This document shows positions 17,598 to 25,565 of a DNA stretch of 64,000 nucleotides, piece after piece; positions within the stretch are counted from its first letter, which is position 1; every line of letters starts with the position of its first letter. The notes under the pieces are model-generated. The model had not been told where the DNA came from, searched no databases, and was given only the letters and a program-made list of their open reading frames with translations. The translations under genes and the position numbers were made by a program. The stretch is taken from assembly GCF_000067045.1 (NCBI RefSeq), contig NC_010125.1:460001-524000 (forward strand). The letters run 5' to 3'. The DNA is from Gluconacetobacter diazotrophicus PA1 5 (lineage in GTDB: Bacteria > Pseudomonadota > Alphaproteobacteria > Acetobacterales > Acetobacteraceae).

Positions 17598-17665
17598 TCG
17601 GGTTCTCCCTTTTGCGGATCGACGCAGCTTGTGACGTCTGGTTCTGCCAAATGATACGAAAAAGC

Positions 17666-18145
17666 ATGGCCACGGCCCAGCCCCCGGCCTTTCGTCCCAG
17701 AAGTTTGGAAATAAAATTGAAGAATCGGAAACCGGACGACCGCGATGGCGGGTTCACGCTGCTGGAACTGCTGGTGGTCATCGCCATTCTCGGCCTGCTG
17801 ATCGGCCTGGTCGCGCCCGCGGCCCTGCGGCAGCTCGGCGGGGCGAAGAATTCCGTCGCCCATCAGTCGATCCAGCGCCTGGGCCAGGTCCTGGATCTCT
17901 ATCGCCTGGATGTCGGGCAGTATCCCAGCACGGAGGAAGGGCTGCAGGCGCTCGTCACCCGTCCGGCAGGGGTGGATAACTGGAACGGCCCGTACGTGAA
18001 GGATAACGGCCCGCCGCTGGACCCGTGGCGCCATGCCTACGTCTATCGCAACCCGTCCGAACGCGCGGGGCATGATTACGATCTCTGCTCGGCCGGTTCC
18101 GGCGGCAACGCCGCCAGCACGGCGACACAGATCTGCAATCCCTGA
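17666..18145 (+). CDS. lsdG: Major pseudopilin LsdG (GspG)
   Basis: Main subunit of the T2SS pseudopilus. Prepilin site G|FTLLELLVVIAIL with Glu at +5, then the GspG signature region (YRLDVGQYPSTEEGLQALVTRP, GPYVK, LDPWRHAYVYRNP) that forms the calcium-binding loop. The start is uncertain: ATG 17651, ATG 17666, or a TTG at 17717 with GGAA upstream, which would give a more usual 12-residue leader. First gene of the type II operon. Confidence 0.92.
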   Translation: MATAQPPAFRPRSLEIKLKNRKPDDRDGGFTLLELLVVIAILGLLIGLVAPAALRQLGGAKNSVAHQSIQRLGQVLDLYRLDVGQYPSTEEGLQALVTRPAGVDNWNGPYVKDNGPPLDPWRHAYVYRNPSERAGHDYDLCSAGSGGNAASTATQICNP

Positions 18146-18147
18146 TC

Positions 18148-18942
18148 GTGGCGTCCATGCTGCATCTACCCGTCCTTCCCCTGCTCCTGTCCCCCTTCAT
18201 CGGCTCTTTCCTGGGGGTGCTGGCCGCGCGCCTGCCCCGCAGGCTGCCGGTGGCGCTGGCCCGGTCGGCCTGCCCGCGCTGCGGGGCCGTGCTGCGCCCG
18301 CGCGAACTGGTGCCCGTCGTCAGCTATCTGGTGCAGAAGGGACGGTGCCGGTCCTGCGGCGGCGCCATTTCGGCCGGGCATCCCGCCATGGAAGTGGCGG
18401 CGCTGCTGGTCGCGGGCCTGGTCCTGCTGGCCGCCGGTCCGTTGCGCGCCGGCACGCCGGCCCCGTTGCTGGTGGTCTGGAGCGGCTGCCTGTTCGGGTG
18501 GTGGCTGCTGGTGCTGGCCGCGATCGACCTGAAAAGCTTCCGCCTGCCCGACACGCTGACAGTGCCGTTGATCGCGGCCGGGCTGGGGCTGGCGGCCCTG
18601 GGGGGTGCCGCGCCGGTGCTGTGGCACGCCCTGGCGGCGGCGGCGGGGTACGGCGTCTTTCGCGGGATTTCGCTTCTGTATCGCCGGGCGCGCGGCCATG
18701 ATGGGCTCGGCGGGGGCGATGCCAAGCTGCTGGCCGCCGGGGGGGCGTGGCTCGGTCCCGAATCCCTGCCGCATGTCGTCTTCCTGGGGGCCGTGTTGAC
18801 GCTGTGCGCGGTCGCGATCGCCCGGCGTGGTGATGTGAATCGCACGCTGATGGTCCCGTTCGGGCCGGGACTGGCGCTGGCGATGTGGGGAATCTGGCTG
18901 TGGCAGGCCAGCCTGCTCCGGCCGGACTGGCTGCCCGCATGA
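18148..18942 (+). CDS. lsdO: Prepilin peptidase LsdO (GspO)
   Basis: Inner-membrane aspartic protease that cleaves and N-methylates the pseudopilins LsdG, H, I, J and K. 264 residues. Two CxxC pairs (CPRC, CRSC) form the zinc-binding cytoplasmic domain, and the catalytic aspartates are seen in [12 protein letters not shown] and [16 protein letters not shown]. About seven membrane segments. Start is GTG 18148 or ATG 18157. Position directly after gspG, instead of at the operon end, is unusual for T2SS loci. Confidence 0.93.
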   Translation: MASMLHLPVLPLLLSPFIGSFLGVLAARLPRRLPVALARSACPRCGAVLRPRELVPVVSYLVQKGRCRSCGGAISAGHPAMEVAALLVAGLVLLAAGPLRAGTPAPLLVVWSGCLFGWWLLVLAAIDLKSFRLPDTLTVPLIAAGLGLAALGGAAPVLWHALAAAAGYGVFRGISLLYRRARGHDGLGGGDAKLLAAGGAWLGPESLPHVVFLGAVLTLCAVAIARRGDVNRTLMVPFGPGLALAMWGIWLWQASLLRPDWLPA

Positions 18943-18964
18943 CCCTCAGGAATGGCGGGGCATC

Positions 18965-20668
18965 ATGATGGACGCGGGATTGGACGCTGACTCGCCGATC
19001 GACGCACTGGCGCGTTTGCTGGTCGAGCGGGACCGGTGCGACCCGCGCGCCATCGACCGCGCGCGCCGCGCGGCGGACCAGAATGGCGGGCGCCTGGACC
19101 GGATTCTGCTGCAACTGGGGCTGGTGTCGGAACGCGACATGGCCTTGAGCTACGCGGAATTCCTGGACATGCCCCTGGCGTCCGCTGATCTCTACCCCCG
19201 GGAACCCGTCCTGACGCAGTATCTCGGCGCCCGCTTCCTGCGTGACATCCATGCGGTGCCGCTGGGCGTGGACGACGGGACGGTCACGCTCGCCCTGCGC
19301 GATCCGCTGGACGGCTTCGCCGCCTCGTCGATCGCGGCGGCCACGGGGCTGCGCGTGTCCTGCCGGGTGGCCGTGCCGATCGAACTGGAAGCCGCCCTCG
19401 ACCGCCTGTACCCGTCCGGGGGCGATGACGGCGTCCAGCCCGACGAGGACACGGCACCGCTGGAAGACGATGCCGAGCGGCTGAAGGACCTGGCGTCCGA
19501 GGCCCCGGTGATCCGCCTGGTCAACCAGATCGTCAGCCGCGCCGTGGAAACCCATGCCTCGGACATTCATATCGAACCGTTCGAGGACCGGCTGCGCGTG
19601 CGCTATCGCTATGACGGCGTGCTGCACGAGGTCGAAAGTCCCCCCGCGCACCTGATCCCGGCGATCATTTCGCGCATCAAGATCATGGCCCGGCTGGACA
19701 TCGCGGAACGGCGCCTGCCGCAGGACGGCCGGATCAAGCTGGCCGTGCGCGGGCACGACATCGATTTTCGCGTCTCCACGATCCCCTCGCTGCATGGCGA
19801 GACGGTGGTGCTGCGCGTGCTGGACCGTTCCAGCGTGCGGTTCGACTACGCGACGCTGGGCCTGCCGCCGGCCATCGTCGCACGCCTGCGCGGCCTGCTG
19901 GCGCTGCCGAACGGCATCGTGCTGGTGACCGGGCCGACCGGGTCGGGCAAGACGACCACGCTCTATACCGGGCTGGCGGACCTGAACGCGGTGACGCGCA
20001 AGGTGGTGACGATCGAGGACCCGATCGAATACCAGCTTGGCGGCATCAACCAGGTGCAGGTCCGGCCGCAGATCGGACTGACCTTCGCCGCCCTGCTGCG
20101 CGCGATCCTGCGCCAGGACCCCGACGTCATCATGGTCGGTGAAATCCGCGACATCGAAACCGCCCAGATCGCGGTGCAGGCCGCCCTGACCGGCCACCTG
20201 GTGCTCTCGACCCTGCATACCAACTCCGCCGCCGCCGCCATCATCCGCCTGCGCGACATGGGGGTGGAGGATTACCTGCTGACGGCCGTGCTGCGCGGCG
20301 TGGTGGCGCAGCGGCTGGTCCGGCGGCTGTGCGGCCAGTGCCGGACGCCCTACACCCCGCCCCGGGAACTGGTCGATCGCTTCGACCTGGAAACGCTCGC
20401 AGGCGGCGGGCCCGTCACGCTGTTCCATCCCGTGGGTTGCGCCGCCTGCCGGAACACCGGCTATAGCGGCCGGCAGGCCATCGCCGAGCTTCTGGAACCG
20501 GACGAGGCGGTGGAACGCCTGATCTTCGCGCGCAGCGACCACCTGGCGATCGAACGCGCGGCGGTCGAGGCCGGAATGGTCCCGATGTTCACCTCCGGCC
20601 TGGTCGCGGCCCTGAAGGGCGAGACGACGATCGAGGAAGTGACCCGCAGCGTCCGGGCGGGAACGTGA
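18965..20668 (+). CDS. lsdE: T2SS assembly ATPase LsdE (GspE)
   Basis: Cytoplasmic hexameric ATPase that drives pseudopilus assembly. 567 residues: N-terminal GspE_N/MshEN region to about 150, then the ATPase with Walker A GPTGSGKT at about 323-330, Walker B region VIMVGEIRD near 390 and a C-terminal four-cysteine zinc element (LCGQC near 455, CAAC near 492). It docks on LsdL by its N-terminal domain. Two consecutive ATGs are possible starts. Confidence 0.95.
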   Translation: MMDAGLDADSPIDALARLLVERDRCDPRAIDRARRAADQNGGRLDRILLQLGLVSERDMALSYAEFLDMPLASADLYPREPVLTQYLGARFLRDIHAVPLGVDDGTVTLALRDPLDGFAASSIAAATGLRVSCRVAVPIELEAALDRLYPSGGDDGVQPDEDTAPLEDDAERLKDLASEAPVIRLVNQIVSRAVETHASDIHIEPFEDRLRVRYRYDGVLHEVESPPAHLIPAIISRIKIMARLDIAERRLPQDGRIKLAVRGHDIDFRVSTIPSLHGETVVLRVLDRSSVRFDYATLGLPPAIVARLRGLLALPNGIVLVTGPTGSGKTTTLYTGLADLNAVTRKVVTIEDPIEYQLGGINQVQVRPQIGLTFAALLRAILRQDPDVIMVGEIRDIETAQIAVQAALTGHLVLSTLHTNSAAAAIIRLRDMGVEDYLLTAVLRGVVAQRLVRRLCGQCRTPYTPPRELVDRFDLETLAGGGPVTLFHPVGCAACRNTGYSGRQAIAELLEPDEAVERLIFARSDHLAIERAAVEAGMVPMFTSGLVAALKGETTIEEVTRSVRAGT

Positions 20669-20671
20669 CGG

Positions 20672-21901
20672 ATGGCTGAATTCAGCTTCACCGCCGTCGA
20701 TGCGCAGGGTGCCCTGGTCCGCGGCACGCTGGAGGGCGAAACGGCGGAAGCCGTCGTGGCCGCCCTGCGGCGGCGGGGGCATATTCCCATGCAGGTCGGC
20801 GCCCCCGGCCGGTGGACGCGGACGGTGGCATCGGGGCTGGGCGGCCTGGGCGGCTTGCGCCGCCGCGACCTGCGCCGGGGCGAACTGGCGGCGCTGACGC
20901 GGGAACTGGCCGTCATGCTGGGCGCCGGGCAGGATATCGACCGGGCGCTGCGCTTCCTGGTCGAAAGCGTGCCGGGCGCGCGGGCGCGCGCCGTGCTGGG
21001 CGGCGTTCGGGACCGGGTGCGCGACGGCCAGACCCTGCACGCGGCGATGGCGCGCTATCCGGGAAGTTTCCCCCGGCTCTATATCGGCATGGTCCGCGCG
21101 GCCGAGGCCGGCGGCGACCTGGCGCCGACCATGGACCGGCTGGCGACGCTGCTGGAACGGGAACGCGCGCTGGCCGCCACCGTGCAGTCGGCCATGATCT
21201 ATCCCTGCATCCTGACGCTCGCGGCCTGCGGGTCCATCGTCCTGCTGCTGACCGAGGTCCTGCCGCAATTCACGCCCCTGTTCGCGCAGAACGGCGCGGA
21301 ACTGCCGGCCTCGACCCGTCTGATGATCCGGGCCGGCGAACTGCTGGGCCGCTACGGCCTGCTGATCCCGCTGGTCCTGCTGGCGCTGGCCGTGCTGGCG
21401 CGCGCCGTCCTGCGGTATCCCGGCGCCAGGCTGCGCCTGGATACGGGGCTGCTGGCCCTGCCGGTCGCGGGCCGCCTGCTGCGCGAGGTCCTGGCGGCGC
21501 GCTTCACCCGCATCCTGGGCACGCTGCTGGAAAACGGGGTGCCGATCCTGGGGGCGCTGTCGATCGTGCGCGACGCCATCGGCAACCGCGCGGTGGCGCG
21601 GGCCGTCGACGCGGCCACCCAGGCCGCCAAGGGCGGGCGCGGCCTGTCCGCGGCGCTGGAGGCCGCGTCGATCTTCCCCCGCCGCACCGTGCACCTGCTG
21701 CGCCTGGGCGAGGAAACGGCCCGGCTGGGGCCGATGGCGCTGCGGGCCGCCGACATCCATGAGGAACAGGTGCGCATCGCCACCCAGCGCCTGGTCGCGC
21801 TTCTGGTGCCGGCCATCACCATCATCATGGGGCTGCTGGTGGCCGGGATCGTGTCGTCCCTGCTCCTTGCCATGCTGAGCCTGAACGACCTTGCGAAATA
21901 G
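20672..21901 (+). CDS. lsdF: T2SS inner-membrane protein LsdF (GspF)
   Basis: Polytopic platform protein, 409 residues, with the N-terminal FSFTAVDAQG motif and two homologous GspF domains, each followed by hydrophobic segments (about residues 170-200, 225-245 and 370-395). Interacts with LsdE and LsdL. Its stop overlaps the likely TTG start of lsdH. Confidence 0.94.
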   Translation: MAEFSFTAVDAQGALVRGTLEGETAEAVVAALRRRGHIPMQVGAPGRWTRTVASGLGGLGGLRRRDLRRGELAALTRELAVMLGAGQDIDRALRFLVESVPGARARAVLGGVRDRVRDGQTLHAAMARYPGSFPRLYIGMVRAAEAGGDLAPTMDRLATLLERERALAATVQSAMIYPCILTLAACGSIVLLLTEVLPQFTPLFAQNGAELPASTRLMIRAGELLGRYGLLIPLVLLALAVLARAVLRYPGARLRLDTGLLALPVAGRLLREVLAARFTRILGTLLENGVPILGALSIVRDAIGNRAVARAVDAATQAAKGGRGLSAALEAASIFPRRTVHLLRLGEETARLGPMALRAADIHEEQVRIATQRLVALLVPAITIIMGLLVAGIVSSLLLAMLSLNDLAK

Positions 21902-22313
21902 CCCCCCGGATTCCGGCTTCACCCTGATCGAAATGATCGTGGTCGTCCTGATCCTCGGACTGATCGGGACGGTGCTGCTGACGCGCGGGCCGCTGCATTC
22001 CATCACGCTCGATCTGCGCGGGGCGGGGCAGCAGCTGGCGTCCGCGATGCGCCAGACGCGCATGCGGGCCATCGCGTCCGGCACGGCCGCCTTCTTCACG
22101 ATCGATCCCGCCCGGGGGGATTACGGGGCGGTTCCCGGCACGCGCCAGGCCCTGCCGAACGGGGTGGCGCTGGCCGGCGGCAGTACGACGCGGGTGGTCT
22201 TCTACCCCGACGGCAGCGCCTCCGTCGCGCGCATCGGCCTGGTCGAACGGGGGCGGCAGGTCACGCTGCGCACCAGCTGGCTGACCGGCGCGGTCACCGT
22301 GGACGGACCATGA
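21891..22313 (+). CDS. lsdH: Minor pseudopilin LsdH (GspH)
   Basis: 140-residue prepilin with a short leader, cleavage site G|FTLIEMIVVVLILGLIG and Glu at +5. The GspH-type body includes LRGAGQQLASAMRQTRMRAIASG, the segment common to H and FimT. The TTG start overlaps the end of lsdF, so translation is probably coupled; no other start fits. Confidence 0.9.
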   Translation: MRNSPPDSGFTLIEMIVVVLILGLIGTVLLTRGPLHSITLDLRGAGQQLASAMRQTRMRAIASGTAAFFTIDPARGDYGAVPGTRQALPNGVALAGGSTTRVVFYPDGSASVARIGLVERGRQVTLRTSWLTGAVTVDGP

Positions 22314-22714
22314 GCCCGAGACACGCCCGCGAACGCGGTTTCACCCTGATCGAGGTCCTGGTCGCCTTCGTCATCGTCATGCTGGCGCTGGGCGTGGTGT
22401 ACGAGGGAATAGCAGGCGGGATCGAGGCGACCCGGATCACCAACCGGACCGAGGAAGCCCTCTCGCGGGCGCAGTCGCACCTGGCCGCCGTGGGGCACGG
22501 CATGCGCATCGCCCCCGGGACGCAGGCGGGCGACGACGGCAGTCTCTTCCACTGGCAGGTCCATATCGTGCCCGAACAGTCCGGCCATCGGGGCCAGGGG
22601 GTCATCGTGCTGTACCGGGTGGAGGTCAGCGAATCCTGGCCCGATATCGCGGCCCAGGGCGGCCGCCGGACGGTCGTGCTGCGGACGCAACGCCTGGGCG
22701 GGGCGGCGGAATGA
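22310..22714 (+). CDS. lsdI: Minor pseudopilin LsdI (GspI)
   Basis: 134 residues, prepilin site RERG|FTLIEVLVAFVIVMLALG with Glu at +5. Size, order and the short beta-rich C-terminal domain fit GspI, which forms the tip complex with J and K. Start overlaps the lsdH stop by four bases and the stop overlaps lsdJ. Confidence 0.9.
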   Translation: MSPRHARERGFTLIEVLVAFVIVMLALGVVYEGIAGGIEATRITNRTEEALSRAQSHLAAVGHGMRIAPGTQAGDDGSLFHWQVHIVPEQSGHRGQGVIVLYRVEVSESWPDIAAQGGRRTVVLRTQRLGGAAE

Positions 22715-23319
22715 GCGCCGGACGGTCCTCCGGGCAGCAGGGCTTCACGCTGGTCGAGATCCTGGTCGCCCTGGTCGTCTTTTCCCTGGTGCTTCTGGCG
22801 CTGGAACGCGGGTTCCAGGCGGCCACGCTGGTGTTCGAGCGCCAGCGCGGCCTGCTGGCGGCGCAGGCGGAACTGGGGGCGGTCGACCGGTTCCTGCGCG
22901 CGCTGGTGCAGTATGCGGATGCCGGCGGCGCACGGACCGGGCCGGTCTTCGTCGGGCGTGCCCACGGGTTCGTGCTGCGCGGCCCGTTGCCCCAGGCGCT
23001 CGGCGTTCCCGGGGGCACCGAGCACCTGGGGCAACGGGCCGATTTCCGCCTGTCGGTGGATGGCGGCCACCGGCTGGTCCTGGCCTGGGTACCCTATCGC
23101 CACGTGACCGAAACAACGCCTCCGCCCCGGCAGGAGGTCCTTCTGACCGGTGTTCAGGACATCGGCTGTGATTATTATTCCGCCGGGCACTGGGACAGTG
23201 GCTGGTACGGGAACGGCCTGCCGGTACTGGTGCGGATTCGTATCGTCTTTCCCGCTGGCGACCGCCGCCGCTGGCCCGATATCGTCGCCGCCCCGGTGAC
23301 GGAACCCGCGCCCGGGTGA
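22711..23319 (+). CDS. lsdJ: Minor pseudopilin LsdJ (GspJ)
   Basis: 202 residues with prepilin site GQQG|FTLVEILVALVVFSLVLLAL. The larger size among the minor pseudopilins and the position after I identify it as GspJ. Start overlaps the lsdI stop (ATGA). The 64-bp gap after it is the longest inside the operon. Confidence 0.88.
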   Translation: MSAGRSSGQQGFTLVEILVALVVFSLVLLALERGFQAATLVFERQRGLLAAQAELGAVDRFLRALVQYADAGGARTGPVFVGRAHGFVLRGPLPQALGVPGGTEHLGQRADFRLSVDGGHRLVLAWVPYRHVTETTPPPRQEVLLTGVQDIGCDYYSAGHWDSGWYGNGLPVLVRIRIVFPAGDRRRWPDIVAAPVTEPAPG

Positions 23320-23383
23320 AGAATTTGGTTCAACCCCCCAGAGGACAGGCCAGCACAGTGCCATTGCCCCCCAGATCGCCCGC

Positions 23384-24439
23384 GTGCGCCCCATGATCAT
23401 GCGCGACCTGTTCGCATGGTGGTGGCGTCAGGTCCGGGAGATGATTCCGGGCTGGCACCGCCTGTCGCGATCCGCCCGGTCCGTCCTGGTCGTCGAATGG
23501 GCGGCCGGGAGGCTGGATCTTTCGCTGCGCAAGGGGGATCGGCAGAACCCCGTCGCCACCTGCGCGATGCGGGACGGCGCGGCCGATGAGGCGGCCATCG
23601 GGGCCTGCCGGACAAGCGTGGCCGCGACATGGGCGCGCGACAGGCCGGGCGCCACGGTGCTGCTGCTGCCGCCCGGCATGATGATGCGGCGCGACGTGAC
23701 GCTGCCGGCGGCGGCCGAGGCGGCGCTCGATAGCGTGCTGGCGTACGAAATGGACCGGCTGACGCCTTTCCCCGCCGACCGGATCGTCTATGCGTACGAC
23801 GTCCTGCGCCGGGATGCGGACCTGAAGCAGGTGCAGGTCCGGCTGACGATCGTGCCCAGGGCCTCGGTCGCGCCCGTGCTGGGGCTGCTGGACCGGATCG
23901 GCCTGCAACCGGACCTGCTGCGCGACGGCCCGCAGGGGGCCGGCATCCCGCTCGATGCCGGTCGCGCCCGCCAGGCGGGGCGGCGCCGGACCCGGCTTGC
24001 GGCCGCCTGCGCCGCCGTCCTCCTGCCGCTGGCCGTGGTCGGGGCGGGCTTCTGGCGGCAATCGGTGGAGCAGGATCGTCTCGCGGCCCGGATCGCGACC
24101 CTGCGCCCGGCGGCGGACCAGGCCGCCACCCTCCGCCGTCGGATCGAGGACAGTTCGGCCGGAAACGACATCGTCGCCGCCCAGCGGGCCCGGCTGGGCG
24201 ACCCGATGGAGGTCCTGGCGGCCACGACGCGGCTCCTGCCCGACGATACGGTCCTGACCGACCTGATCCTGCGCCAGGGACAGTTGATCATCAGCGGCCA
24301 GTCCGCCACCGCCACCGGCCTGATCGAAACCCTCAGCAAGGACCCCGTCTTCCGCAATCCGGTCTTCGTCGCCCCCGTGACGCGTGTCGAAGGGCAGAAT
24401 GCCAGCCTGTTTTCCATCCGTGCCGACGTGGGGCGCTGA
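23384..24439 (+). CDS. lsdL: T2SS inner-membrane protein LsdL (GspL)
   Basis: Bitopic protein, 351 residues (GTG 23384) or 348 (ATG 23393). The cytoplasmic actin-like domain, about residues 1-195, binds LsdE; one membrane helix (RTRLAAACAAVLLPLAVVGA) lies near 205-225 and the periplasmic ferredoxin-like domain binds LsdM. Sequence similarity to classical GspL is modest, but the arrangement LAYEMDRLTPF is characteristic. Confidence 0.86.
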   Translation: MRPMIMRDLFAWWWRQVREMIPGWHRLSRSARSVLVVEWAAGRLDLSLRKGDRQNPVATCAMRDGAADEAAIGACRTSVAATWARDRPGATVLLLPPGMMMRRDVTLPAAAEAALDSVLAYEMDRLTPFPADRIVYAYDVLRRDADLKQVQVRLTIVPRASVAPVLGLLDRIGLQPDLLRDGPQGAGIPLDAGRARQAGRRRTRLAAACAAVLLPLAVVGAGFWRQSVEQDRLAARIATLRPAADQAATLRRRIEDSSAGNDIVAAQRARLGDPMEVLAATTRLLPDDTVLTDLILRQGQLIISGQSATATGLIETLSKDPVFRNPVFVAPVTRVEGQNASLFSIRADVGR

Positions 24440-24441
24440 CC

Positions 24442-25074
24442 ATGCCGATCATGAACTCCAGGCCCCGCTCGCTGCATGCCCTGGTCCGGGCGCTGCCGGA
24501 AGGACGCGCGGGCCACCTGGCCGCGCTGGGCCTGCTGGTGGCCGCCCTGCTGGCGGCGTGGCTGCTGGTGGTGGCGCCGCTGCTGGATGCCTATGTCCAG
24601 CGGGCCCAGGGCCTGGCCCTGCAACGCCAGGCCGTGACGCGGATGGACCGCCTGGCGGCCGCGCTGCCGGCCCTGCGGCAATCCGCCTCGGCCTCGGCGC
24701 CCCGGCCCGCGCTGCTGATCGGCGGCGCGACCGACGCCATCGCCAGCGCGAACCTGCAGGACCTGCTGCAGCAGGCCGCGTCCGCGAACGGGGCCACCCT
24801 CTCCACCGCCGAAAACGTCCCGGCCGCGATGGTCGGCCGTTACCAGCGGATCGGGCTGCATATCGTCGTCGCGGCGTCGTACCGGAACCTGGTCCGGCTG
24901 ATCGCGACACTGGAACGTTCATCGCCGGCGGTCGTTATCGACGGGCTGCATATTCATAAATCGGACAACGAGGACGCGGCGGCCAACATGATGGAATGCG
25001 ACATGTCCGTGTACGCGTTCCGCCGGAACGAAAACAGGCCGACTCCTCCTCCATCCCCGGAAACACAACCATGA
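24442..25074 (+). CDS. lsdM: T2SS inner-membrane protein LsdM (GspM)
   Basis: 210 residues with one membrane helix at about 28-50 (AALGLLVAALLAAWLLVVAPL) and a periplasmic GspM domain with a coiled region before it. Partner of LsdL. Starts 3 bp after lsdL and overlaps the lsdN start by four bases. Confidence 0.88.
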   Translation: MPIMNSRPRSLHALVRALPEGRAGHLAALGLLVAALLAAWLLVVAPLLDAYVQRAQGLALQRQAVTRMDRLAAALPALRQSASASAPRPALLIGGATDAIASANLQDLLQQAASANGATLSTAENVPAAMVGRYQRIGLHIVVAASYRNLVRLIATLERSSPAVVIDGLHIHKSDNEDAAANMMECDMSVYAFRRNENRPTPPPSPETQP

Positions 25075-25565
25075 CCCGGCCGGTCGGCCGGGACCGGGTC
25101 CTGGCATGGTCCGCCGGATTCATGCTGTGCGTGGGGCCGTTTTTCATCCCCCATGCCGGCGCGGCACCCCCGCCGGACGCGGCACGAATCGACGCGTGGC
25201 AGCAGGTCATCCTGGCCCGCCCGCTGTTCAGCCATTCCCGCCGTCCCGACGCCACGCCGGACCAGTCCGCGCCCCGGCCCCGGCTGGCCGGCATCGTCGT
25301 CAGCGGCGGGCGCAGGCGCGCCATCTTCATGACGCGGGAAGACGGTCCCGGCCAGGTCGTCGATGCCGGCACGACCGTCGGCCCGTGGCAGGTCGTCGCG
25401 ATCGGCGCAGGCACCGTGCGCGTCCGGGGCGCGGACGGCGAGCAGACCCTGCGGCCGGACCGCGACCGCAGCGCCGATACACCGGCACCGGGCGACGCAT
25501 CCTCCATCGACAACAGTTCCGGCCTTCCCCGGACAGAAGAACGGATTCCAGGCAACACGCAATGA
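25071..25565 (+). CDS. lsdN: LsdN: GspN/GspC-like periplasmic T2SS component
   Basis: 164 residues, signal-anchor at about 10-30, then a small beta domain (RLAGIVVSGGRRRAIF ... VGPWQVVAIGAGTVRVRG ... TLR) that resembles the HR domain of GspC and PilP. It was named LsdN in the literature. As no separate gspC is seen, this protein may supply the GspC link between inner-membrane platform and secretin. The Pro/Ser-rich tail is probably disordered. Start overlaps lsdM; stop overlaps lsdD. Confidence 0.8.
   Translation: MTRPVGRDRVLAWSAGFMLCVGPFFIPHAGAAPPPDAARIDAWQQVILARPLFSHSRRPDATPDQSAPRPRLAGIVVSGGRRRAIFMTREDGPGQVVDAGTTVGPWQVVAIGAGTVRVRGADGEQTLRPDRDRSADTPAPGDASSIDNSSGLPRTEERIPGNTQ

Noticed and set aside
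17145-17654. Plus-strand ORF of 169 codons between lsdB and lsdG (possible lsdX)
   Set aside because: Composition is that of an antisense frame (Arg, Gln, His and Gly rich), and the opposite strand encodes a recognisable lytic transglycosylase with an SD. Kept only as a finding.
18320-22099. Minus-strand open frame of about 1,260 codons across the T2SS genes
   Set aside because: It is the antisense of lsdO, lsdE and lsdF, a GC-bias artefact with Arg/Gln-rich product and no motif.
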